Source: CAYWLQ01 sp964458775 (GTDB lineage: Bacteria; Myxococcota_A; Polyangia; JAAYKL01). From it: a stretch of 64,000 nucleotides of DNA. A program made the translations under genes and the position numbers. Below the pieces are notes generated by a model that was given only the letters and a program-made list of their open reading frames with translations, had not been told where the DNA came from and did no database searches. The stretch is from positions 11,297-75,296 of the forward strand of contig CAYWLQ010000006.1 in NCBI GenBank assembly GCA_964458775.1. The letters run 5' to 3'. Positions 1-7,127 of the stretch are shown here, piece by piece (the stretch's first letter is position 1; every line of letters begins with the position of its first letter).

Positions 1-2
1 AG

Positions 3-416
3 GCAAAAATTGAGATACATTCAACAAAGCTTTCATCTACGACAAATGGAGACAGCATACTAAGTCCGGGAGAGTCTGCTACAGCATATATTTATGTGAA
101 GAATACAGGTGCAAGTAACGCTTTGAAGGTTTGGGGTAAGTTAGAATCGTTTAGCAATTACATAAAAATTGACAAGGTTACAGCTTGGGGTTGGGAAAAC
201 ACCGCCGGAACCGTTTGTCAGTCTGACTGGTCTTGTGAAAATGTTTATAGTTCCATGACTGTCAATGCTGGAGTAGGAAATACTTCCGATTGGGCGGTGG
301 CAATCAGTTTTACCCTTGATGCAAATGCACCGCTTGATCCGGTTAAGTTTGATTTATCATTTCATGACTCGCTTGGGTACTCATGGAACGACAATTTTAC
401 TGTAGAGGTCTCATAA
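3..416 (+). CDS. C-terminal part of a secreted CARDB/NEW3-like protein (5' truncated by window edge)
   Basis: The reading frame is open from the first bases of the window and ends with TAA at 414-416, so only the last 137 residues are visible. The text LSPGESATAYIYVKNTG resembles the start of CARDB or NEW3-type beta-sandwich modules, which sit in extracellular or periplasmic proteins and mediate adhesion or substrate presentation. Two Cys (in TVCQSDWSCENV) could form a disulfide, which fits export. The stop overlaps the start of the next gene (TAATG), so the two are probably translationally coupled. No catalytic motif is visible. Family assignment is a pattern-level judgement. Confidence 0.6.
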   Translation, partial: AKIEIHSTKLSSTTNGDSILSPGESATAYIYVKNTGASNALKVWGKLESFSNYIKIDKVTAWGWENTAGTVCQSDWSCENVYSSMTVNAGVGNTSDWAVAISFTLDANAPLDPVKFDLSFHDSLGYSWNDNFTVEVS

Positions 417-2095
417 TGAAGAATCAGGCAAATCTATTAATCTTCCTACTATTTATTGCTGTATCTGGATGTTATAAAATGAGAAATCAGATTTCAATGA
501 CGACAAGGATAGAAAAGATTCCAATTGAAAACAGCATTGAGGAGCGCATTGTTGCAGACAAGTTCAAAATAGATCTGAATACCTATTTCGAAAATGAGTT
601 TCTTATTGTTGAGGCGATACGGAAGGAAACTTGTGTAGATGATGAGATAGTAAAATATGAAAGAACTGATTACATAAGAAAAGAACTTCCAAGAAGATAT
701 CGTGCCTATCTTTCATCAGGTCTTGCATTAACTGGAGCAGGGGCTCTGTTCACATCACTTGGAGCAGTTGGTATTAATAGGAATTATCCTAAAGAGCTTG
801 GCGATGTCCAAAAAGAAAATAAGTATGATACTATTACAACATCGGCCTCTTACGGACTAGTATTGGGATCGGCAATAGGTAGTGCGGGAATAATGATGCT
901 TATCTCCAGTATTATTGATGCTGCTGCTGCAAAAGATGAGATTAAAAAAAGAAAACCTGAAATCACAAGAACAGTTTTAAAAGAAAAAAGTTGTAACGAC
1001 ACACCCGCTTCAGGAATAACACTGTATATTAACAACGGATTGTCTAATGAACAAACAAGTCAAAACTTGCCTCAATATACAGTAAACACGGAACACAACG
1101 GATCTGTTCAAATTCCACTGTTGAACAACGATAAAATAAAAGATTTTCGGTTTTCAAAAAATTTTTTTACAGTTTCATGTAATCATTGCCAACCCGTAAC
1201 CGTAACACTTCCTGCGGAAATATCAGCAAGAGTGGTTATTGAGAACAATGATTATGATGAAATGAAAGAGTGGCTGTTACTTTATCCCCTACATTCATCA
1301 GGAGAAACCGTACGAAAAGCATACCTTAAACTAATTGAAGAGAAAGATGCCGAACAGAAAGAAAAGCAAGCGCAACTTGAGGATGAATGTGCTTCAGGAC
1401 AATTTCAGGCATGTACTGAATTGGGAAAATTACGTGAATTCTATTCACGAGATTGCAACAAAAATGTCAGCTCCTGTTTGACATTAGCAGAAATGTATAG
1501 ATCAGGAAAAGAAGGACCAGTTGATTTAAAACAAGCGATGAATTTATTCTCAAAAGCATGCAAAGGCATGCTGGGGACTGCATGTACTCAGATTGGGCAT
1601 ATATGGCTAAATGATAATGACGAGAAAAAAAACATCAAAACTGCACAAAATTTCTATAAAAAAGGATGTCGGTATGGCGATGAAGATGGATGTATTTTTT
1701 CTAACACGATTGATCTTGCACAGAAGGAATTGGCAGCTCAGGCGAAGTTGAATTCAATCAAAGATAAACTGCCTTTTACAGCAGACGACTTCGAATATGA
1801 AATTGCATGGGGCCATCTAACGATTAAATTCAATCTGACAGCAAAACAGAATATCTCAACGCTGTGGATAGTAAGCGAAGCAAGATGCAGCACTGGAGAC
1901 AAAATCTTTAAAGCAAACTCTTTACCAGTTGTTGTCAAGGAGCTTAATAGAGGAGATTCATCTATTGTTCAAACTAGTTATTACAATCTTCCGGAAGCCA
2001 ATACATTAAAAGACTGTAGCTTGAAATTTGGAATAAAAAGAAATTTCATTTTTGATACAGCAACAATTTTTGAAGTATTGAATATTAAATTATAA
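416..2095 (+). CDS. Sel1-repeat lipoprotein
   Basis: The start is taken at ATG 416, where a lipoprotein signal begins (MKNQANLLIFLLFIAVSGC, lipid-anchored Cys19). A further upstream in-frame ATG at 383 would add a hydrophilic leader incompatible with export. Residues around 110-190 contain two small Gly/Ala-rich hydrophobic stretches. Residues about 330-440 form Cys-paired helical repeats (CASGQFQACTELG, CSRDC-like spacing, KACKGMLGTACTQIG, KKGCRYGDEDGC). These match Sel1-like repeats of the cysteine-rich Hcp type, which are protein-interaction scaffolds. The remaining C-terminus has no recognised domain. It overlaps the preceding gene by one base, suggesting a shared envelope function. The partner is not identifiable. 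Confidence 0.75.
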   Translation: MKNQANLLIFLLFIAVSGCYKMRNQISMTTRIEKIPIENSIEERIVADKFKIDLNTYFENEFLIVEAIRKETCVDDEIVKYERTDYIRKELPRRYRAYLSSGLALTGAGALFTSLGAVGINRNYPKELGDVQKENKYDTITTSASYGLVLGSAIGSAGIMMLISSIIDAAAAKDEIKKRKPEITRTVLKEKSCNDTPASGITLYINNGLSNEQTSQNLPQYTVNTEHNGSVQIPLLNNDKIKDFRFSKNFFTVSCNHCQPVTVTLPAEISARVVIENNDYDEMKEWLLLYPLHSSGETVRKAYLKLIEEKDAEQKEKQAQLEDECASGQFQACTELGKLREFYSRDCNKNVSSCLTLAEMYRSGKEGPVDLKQAMNLFSKACKGMLGTACTQIGHIWLNDNDEKKNIKTAQNFYKKGCRYGDEDGCIFSNTIDLAQKELAAQAKLNSIKDKLPFTADDFEYEIAWGHLTIKFNLTAKQNISTLWIVSEARCSTGDKIFKANSLPVVVKELNRGDSSIVQTSYYNLPEANTLKDCSLKFGIKRNFIFDTATIFEVLNIKL

Positions 2096-2130
2096 TGCTA
2101 TCACTGTTTTGATAACACCAATACTTATCG

Positions 2131-2165
2131 GTAACCGTCCTGTAAGATATACGGTGACAGTCCCC
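2131..2165. repeat. Dispersed repeat motifs (GTAACCGTCCTGTA and GTGACAGTCCCC)
   Basis: Two short motifs lie 9 bp apart in the intergenic space after the Sel1 lipoprotein. GTAACCGTCCTGTA (2131-2144) recurs exactly, in reverse complement, at 62181-62194. GTGACAGTCCCC (2154-2165) is the exact reverse complement of the 12-mer that heads each of three tandem units at 11378-11443. The rest of 2096-2343 shows no gene. Confidence 0.55.
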
Positions 2166-2343
2166 ATATATACCCTATATATCCGAACCAAAAAGGATAG
2201 TCCCAAACAAATCTTATTTATATGAAGAATGTTGCAAAAGCTTATCTGGATGATCAAATTGTCCAACTACTCGCTGGGCAAATTTCACAGGGTTTACAAT
2301 ATCAGCCTGTTTGTAGGTGTTGCGTCACAGACCAAGGGTATCG

Positions 2344-3372
2344 TTACTGAACCTTCGACGGCGTTTTCGGGGGCGTGTTAGAGTTGCCGCATTTGCAGGG
2401 TGTGAACTGTGTTCCTTCATTATTGCAGGTTTGAAACCCTGTTTTTTGATTCTCACAAGTACACGACGTTTGGCTGTTTGGTACACACCTAGCATCACTA
2501 CACTTTGCCGTCACCAGCGCAGCACCCGATGCTGCAAGTATCGTTACAGATGCTGTCAATAACACCTGCTTCAACCAACCTCGTCGATTTACATCCGGTC
2601 CGATCGCCTGTTCAAGTGATTTGATATTTTGTGCTTTGTGTGAAGGGTCGTTTGCCTTGTCAATGAAGACACCTTGTTTTGAGGACAATGGTACAGATTC
2701 CCTTTTAGCTGATTGGTTAACCTGATGTAGGACCTGTCTTTCCAGAAGTTGTCCGACCAGTTTTTCCATTGCTGAAAGGTCTAGCGTTCCCTTTAACCAT
2801 TTTGTGTCGGCCTTTTCTAGTGCCTTGTAATACGGTTGCTTGTTTTCAGCGAGAAATTCCGGAATAGTGCGTTCACCCGGCAATATTTGTTTTAAACGTG
2901 CGCATAGGACGAGATATGAAGCAGCTCGGGCCGTTCTCCCGTTTCCATCAACAAACGGATGAATCCAATTGAGCCGCCACAAAACATAAGCTGCAAGGTG
3001 TACTGCCGTTCGATACCAGTTGGTATTAACATACTCGCACAGTTCGTCAATGAGCCTGGGAACCTCTGTCCAGCTTGGCGGTTTATGCCCTGAACCCTGG
3101 ATATTCATCTCTTCCTGTCGATAGTTCCCCGGATCTTGAATAAGTCTGTCGACTGCAATTCTATTCAAAGAAATCAGATGACTGGGCCTCAACTGAAAAT
3201 AGTATGTTTCCTGCTGACTTCTCGCCTTTAAAAATTCCGTAAGAATTTCTATGAGATGGTCGAATTGCCTTAATCCGTTTTCAGCCTCAATTGGAACGCG
3301 CTCGCGTTTGCTCAAATTGGCATACTTGGCTTTGCCACAGGGAACACTGTGTCTCTCATTTTCATCGACCAT
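2344..3372 (-). CDS. Membrane-anchored Fic-domain protein with Cys-rich tail
   Basis: Fic enzymes transfer AMP or other nucleotide moieties to target proteins. The canonical motif HPFVDGNGRTAR is present around residues 138-149, including the catalytic His and the GNGR phosphate-binding loop. Unusually, the Fic domain is followed by a single hydrophobic span (about 267-287) preceded by NRRGWLK, which by the positive-inside rule puts the catalytic domain in the cytoplasm. The tail (about 291-328) has the spacing CVPN-x4-CTC-x9-C-x9-CKC, a pattern familiar from exported myxobacterial proteins. ATG at 3372 is chosen because AGAAGG lies 8 nt upstream; a GTG at 3381 is an alternative. The small upstream gene may encode its inhibitor. 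The Fic call is secure; the topology is inferred. Confidence 0.85.
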   Translation of the reverse strand: MVDENERHSVPCGKAKYANLSKRERVPIEAENGLRQFDHLIEILTEFLKARSQQETYYFQLRPSHLISLNRIAVDRLIQDPGNYRQEEMNIQGSGHKPPSWTEVPRLIDELCEYVNTNWYRTAVHLAAYVLWRLNWIHPFVDGNGRTARAASYLVLCARLKQILPGERTIPEFLAENKQPYYKALEKADTKWLKGTLDLSAMEKLVGQLLERQVLHQVNQSAKRESVPLSSKQGVFIDKANDPSHKAQNIKSLEQAIGPDVNRRGWLKQVLLTASVTILAASGAALVTAKCSDARCVPNSQTSCTCENQKTGFQTCNNEGTQFTPCKCGNSNTPPKTPSKVQ

Positions 3373-3429
3373 ATCAAACACCTTCTGTTATCTGGCAGTC
3401 GAGATAGGAAAAAGTTTGGGAAAGGTGTG

Positions 3430-3606
3430 TCAGCCTTTTAGAGGAACTAACTTTGCCGCCTGTTCAACTGCTTTACGCGTCATGGCATCGTTTTCAATGT
3501 ATGTATTGCCAAAAGCAAAACTTACTCTTTGAGTTTCTTTTTGGGCGGCGGACATTTCTTTTTCACTATTGGAAAGAAGTTTTTCAGCTATTTTTTTTGT
3601 GTTCAT
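3430..3606 (-). CDS. Small protein, possible Fic antitoxin
   Basis: A 58-residue protein beginning MNTKKIAEKLLSN, with TGAGGGA about 5 nt upstream of ATG 3606. It is encoded immediately upstream of the Fic gene on the same strand (about 57 nt gap), the order expected for class I Fic modules in which a small antitoxin carries an inhibitory helix. The segment FAFGNTYIENDAMTRKAVEQ has a Glu-Asn pair and a following amphipathic helix reminiscent of VbhA/FicA antitoxins, but the exact S/T-x3-E-G/N signature is not met: Asn occupies the S/T position. The role is therefore an inference from size, position and partial resemblance. Confidence 0.6.
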   Translation of the reverse strand: MNTKKIAEKLLSNSEKEMSAAQKETQRVSFAFGNTYIENDAMTRKAVEQAAKLVPLKG

Positions 3607-3856
3607 TTTTTCCCTCAAATATTAGTAATAAATTTACACACTTTATTATTATAGACACACAATTCCTTTTAACTGCAAAAAAAACGGCGGACAAGCGAAA
3701 TCTCGACAGTCGTCAAAGCACAAAGGGACAGCGTTCTGATGGCATTTTCTGTAACACAAGGTTAACGGTAGATTTTACATGACAGGATTATCTCTTTGAG
3801 GTGAAGCTTGCGCAAAAAAATGAACCCGAATATGACAATAATTTAAGGAGTCTCAT

Positions 3857-4057
3857 TTGACTGGAGAAAAACAAAATCTAAAGGGTGACGCTTTAAAAAA
3901 TTTTAAAAGAGTAGACGAAAAGAGGCGTCAAGAGTGGATTGATGGGCTTAACAAGCTTAAAGACGAACTATCTCAAACGGCATCAACTTACATTTCTGAT
4001 CAACGAATTATTCGTGCAAAAATCGCAGAACTTAGTTACACACGCACACTCGGCTAG
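3857..4057 (+). CDS. Short ORF of unknown function near the tRNA fragment
   Basis: A 66-residue reading frame starting with TTG at 3857, preceded by TAAGGAG with 6 nt spacing. The product is charged and helical (about residues 15-58), with no signal peptide or known motif. It lies between the Fic module and the truncated tRNA, where integrase or excisionase genes commonly sit, but nothing in it identifies either. It could equally be a degraded gene. Only the ribosome-binding site argues that it is translated. Confidence 0.3.
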   Translation: MTGEKQNLKGDALKNFKRVDEKRRQEWIDGLNKLKDELSQTASTYISDQRIIRAKIAELSYTRTLG

Positions 4058-4346
4058 TCTTTCTATACCGCATACCAGATCATATTTGATCGGATCATTC
4101 CAGTTTAGTATTCTGAATTATAAAACTGCTTAAGAGTGCAATAATTGGTGGCAGAAATGCATGAAGCTGAGTTTGCCGGTGACTAGTAGGACGATTAGCA
4201 GGGTTGTTTCTTGGGACAAATTTGGGACAATCGAAATAAAAAAACGCAAAAAACGACAACTAAGTACAAAAATTAAATGTTTGTTAATATGCTGTATTCA
4301 TTATTGTTATTCTCTGTTGTTTATTGGCGTTTGTTGTCTCTTAACC

Positions 4347-4393
4347 GTTTCGTAATCAGCAGGTCACCGGTTCAATTCCGGTTGTTGGCTCCA
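4347..4393 (+). mobile_element. 3' fragment of tRNA-Thr(CGU): probable attachment site at element boundary
   Basis: The sequence from the anticodon loop (TTCGTAA, anticodon CGT) through the 3' anticodon stem, variable loop, T-arm (ACCGG-TTCAATT-CCGGT) and 3' acceptor strand (TGTTGGC, discriminator T, CCA) is intact, but no D-arm or 5' acceptor strand precedes it. A tRNA fragment running from anticodon to CCA is the classical crossover and duplicated segment left by tyrosine-recombinase islands. Because the fragment points rightwards, the full tRNA and the element body should lie to the left. No integrase is recognisable here. A decayed tRNA gene is the alternative. Confidence 0.75.
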
Positions 4394-4397
4394 GATA

Positions 4398-4432
4398 AAC
4401 CCCTGAAATTTAACACTTTTCAGGGGTTTTTT
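4398..4432 (+). terminator. Rho-independent terminator after the tRNA fragment
   Basis: An 11-bp perfect stem, AACCCCTGAAA (4398-4408) with TTTCAGGGGTT (4418-4428), is followed by a T-run to 4432. It sits 4 nt beyond the CCA end, as expected for the native terminator of the tRNA-Thr gene. This supports the region to the right being original chromosome. Confidence 0.85.
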
Positions 4433-4950
4433 GTAGATCCATTCCCTGTTCCAATTGTCCGTAACTGAGCATCTTTTTAGGATACCCAGCCGGCGGTATG
4501 ATCTCCAAAACATCTTTGTGAACCGTATTGTCTTGCTCTCCAAGCAACTACTTGAGGTTCCTGTCAGATTTGCGCCGCCTCTAGCCGCCTCTATATGCTC
4601 TTGAATTGTCTTCTCAGCAAACTTGCAAATAACACTGCTGAACTACTCCTGTTCTCATTTATCTGTCTCCCTATAAATAAATTCCGATAATTCCTTTGTT
4701 TTTTTAGCTTGGTGTAATTCTCATTTTCGCAGCTCCTTTTGTTTTGTTCAATTTTCATTTAACTTAAAAAACAGTGTCAAAGTAGCTTTTTACAGATATT
4801 CTAGGGCAGCACCGAATTTCTGTTTTCAGCACAACATTTCTGTTTTCAGCACAAAAAAGAAATGATAGTTAACCCGACAAGGTGTTTCAACCTAGATCCA
4901 AAACGCAAGTTGCTCCTCTTTCGTGAGCACAACAACCCTAAGGAGGTTAA
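4433..4950. other. Intergenic region with a 20-bp tandem direct repeat (4816-4854)
   Basis: No gene is supported between the tRNA terminator and the transporter at 4951. The notable element is ATTTCTGTTTTCAGCACAAC at 4816-4835, repeated immediately at 4836-4854. It lies about 100 nt upstream of the transporter start, where a regulator could bind two adjacent sites. TAAGGAGG just before the start is a strong ribosome-binding site. Confidence 0.5.
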
Positions 4951-6246
4951 ATGAACGAGAATCTGGAAACCAAACGGTGGAGAATCGCCGGTGCCGCGAT
5001 CACGATGCAGCTTTGTCTTGGGACAGTTTATGCATGGTCAGTGTATAAGAAACCGCTCATGTCCATGCACGGCTGGGGGGATACAGCAACCCAAATCACC
5101 TTTATGATTCACATTGGGGCACTCGGTCTTGCTGCAGCGTTCGGCGGCAGTTTGCTTGACAAAAAGGGACCGCGTTTTGTGGCCACTATCGGCGGTATTC
5201 TCTTTGGATGCGGAACGTTGCTTGCCGGCCTCGCAGATCAAATCAGCAGCCTTCCTCTGATGTATCTGGGATTCGGTCTCATCGCCGGTCTCGGAAACGG
5301 TTGCGGATATATTACACCTATCGCTACATTGATTCGATGGTTTCCGGACAAACGAGGATTGGTAACCGGGCTTGCTGTGATGGGATTCGGGCTCGGCGCA
5401 TTTGTTATCGGTAAGATTTCACCCGACATGATCAACGGATTTATGGTGATGGAAGGCGACAAGATGATTGAATCGGGTGTGGCGAAGACCTTCTTCATTT
5501 GGGGAGCTTTATTTTTGGTGGTAGTTACCGGCGCAGCACAGCTGTACAAAAATCCGCCTCAGGGATGGCTGCCGGCCGGATTCACCCCCAAACAAGGAGC
5601 GGTGAGCGCGGCCGAGTCTTTATCGTTTGACCAAGCGATCAAACGGCCTCAATGGTGGATGTTGTGGGGAATGTTGTTCCTGAATATATCTGCCGGCATG
5701 GGACTTATCTCACAGCTGTCTCCCCTTGCGCAAAATCTCTATAAAAGCATTGCCGATACCTCGCTTTCCGATGTGGATATGCTCAAAGCGCTTGCGGTGG
5801 CAGGCGGTTTTGTGGTCTCCATCTCCTCTATTTTCAACGGGTTGGGCAGAGTGTTCTGGGCGAGCGTTTCCGACAAGATAGGGCGCCGCAATGTTTTCAT
5901 CACCATGTTTGTGACGCAAGCGGTCATTTACCTGCTGATAGCGACTCAAGTTATCAACAGTTACTATATCTTCCTCGTTGCCGCCTGCTATCTGCTCGCC
6001 TGTCTCGGCGGAGGATTCGCCACTATGCCGGCGTTTGCCGCTGATTCGTTCGGCCCCAAATACATCGGCAAAGTATACGGCATCATGCTTACTGCTTGGA
6101 GCTGTGCGGGTATCGTCGGTCCCTTGGTGTTCGCCTCTTTAAAGGACCAATCTCTTTATATCGCTGCCGGTCTTCTGGTCATCGGCCTGGTCATAGCGCT
6201 GATATTCAAGCCTCCGGTGCGAGAGACAGTAAAGGCCCCCGCTTAA
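4951..6246 (+). CDS. OFA-family MFS transporter (oxalate/formate antiporter-like)
   Basis: A 431-residue inner-membrane protein with about 12 hydrophobic spans. The N-terminal signature (TMQLCLGTVYAWSVYKKPL), the loop GGSLLDKKGPR and the central-half motif VSDKIGRRNVF are typical of the OFA branch of the major facilitator superfamily (TC 2.A.1.11), whose characterised members exchange oxalate/formate or move other monocarboxylates. The length fits the family. The substrate cannot be read from sequence and no carboxylate-metabolising gene is adjacent. The start has an ideal AAGGAGG site. The final codons overlap, tail to tail, the end of the DUF3943-like gene. A 20-bp tandem repeat upstream may be its operator. 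Confidence 0.9.
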   Translation: MNENLETKRWRIAGAAITMQLCLGTVYAWSVYKKPLMSMHGWGDTATQITFMIHIGALGLAAAFGGSLLDKKGPRFVATIGGILFGCGTLLAGLADQISSLPLMYLGFGLIAGLGNGCGYITPIATLIRWFPDKRGLVTGLAVMGFGLGAFVIGKISPDMINGFMVMEGDKMIESGVAKTFFIWGALFLVVVTGAAQLYKNPPQGWLPAGFTPKQGAVSAAESLSFDQAIKRPQWWMLWGMLFLNISAGMGLISQLSPLAQNLYKSIADTSLSDVDMLKALAVAGGFVVSISSIFNGLGRVFWASVSDKIGRRNVFITMFVTQAVIYLLIATQVINSYYIFLVAACYLLACLGGGFATMPAFAADSFGPKYIGKVYGIMLTAWSCAGIVGPLVFASLKDQSLYIAAGLLVIGLVIALIFKPPVRETVKAPA

Positions 6247-6956
6247 TTTTCCGTGTATTTATTGGTAATTTTAGGTTTTTGGGGATGATGAGGGATTCGA
6301 CAAGACATAATTGTTCTTTCCAACTCACCCAACGGATTCAACATAATGCGAACAAGTAGAGACACTCTTTGATTCTTAATTTTGTAAGCTGCTTTGACAC
6401 CTAAGAATCTAAGCTCTCCTATTAATATTCCTGCTAACGGAGTCCAGAAAAGATCTACGGTTGAAGGAAGTCTAAACCATCCTTCAACCATATATTCCCA
6501 CACGAAAGAGGTATATATAGCGAACAGTCCGGCCGTAACCGGGCGATATCCCCAATCTCTTGCAGCTAGGTATAGTTCTGACCCTAAGATTCCGTGAGCT
6601 AAAAGATTAAAGTACCACCAATCACCGTCTGATCCCAGTATGTTGGTATCGTAGACGTAATTTGGAGGGTTGGTCCAGCTTTCTTTAAATTGTTTCCAAT
6701 TCTTACCGGTTTTGAGAGGAGAATAAGACTCAGGCCATAAAGCAGCACTTGCAACTACCATTATGCTCTCGAGAGCTGCAATTCTGACGAACGGAATAAC
6801 CGCATTTTTATTGCATTCTTTGCATTTTAACGAATGTTCGGGAATGTCTTTGGCGCTTAGTTGAATTGAGAATATCAATATTGAAAAAACAGATAAATTT
6901 CTGATGAACCTCAATGGCAATGATATTCCCTTGTTATTAAGTTGCCCAAACGACAT
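6243..6956 (-). CDS. DUF3943-like exported protein
   Basis: About 237 residues with an N-terminal hydrophobic segment (SVFSILIFSIQLSAKD), suggesting export, followed by a pattern characteristic of DUF3943: SDGDWWYFNLLAHGILGS, AARDWGY, SFVWEYMVEGWFRLPS and DLFWTPLAGILIGE. Members are envelope proteins of Gram-negative bacteria of unknown function. ATG 6956 is preferred; an in-frame TTG at 6974 is also possible. The gene converges on the OFA transporter with a 4-bp overlap and is divergent from the radical SAM gene. No enzymatic residues can be assigned. Confidence 0.7.
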   Translation of the reverse strand: MSFGQLNNKGISLPLRFIRNLSVFSILIFSIQLSAKDIPEHSLKCKECNKNAVIPFVRIAALESIMVVASAALWPESYSPLKTGKNWKQFKESWTNPPNYVYDTNILGSDGDWWYFNLLAHGILGSELYLAARDWGYRPVTAGLFAIYTSFVWEYMVEGWFRLPSTVDLFWTPLAGILIGELRFLGVKAAYKIKNQRVSLLVRIMLNPLGELERTIMSCRIPHHPQKPKITNKYTEN

Positions 6957-7127
6957 CGGATTATTGAGGTTCAATTAACCGCCTTAGTCAATCTTAAAAA
7001 GAAAAGTAAACATTTCATGACCGTTCCTGACAAAAACATTTTCTTTTTTTTTGACTTTGTATATACCCCGCCGCCGCCGGTTAGTCGGTCAATTAATCTT
7101 TTCGAATACACGAATAGGAATTTCCCA

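Noticed and set aside
4161..4355. Possible integrase C-terminus next to the tRNA fragment
   Set aside because: GGGACAA repeats and short frames are present, but no integrase catalytic residues can be read; left as unassigned.
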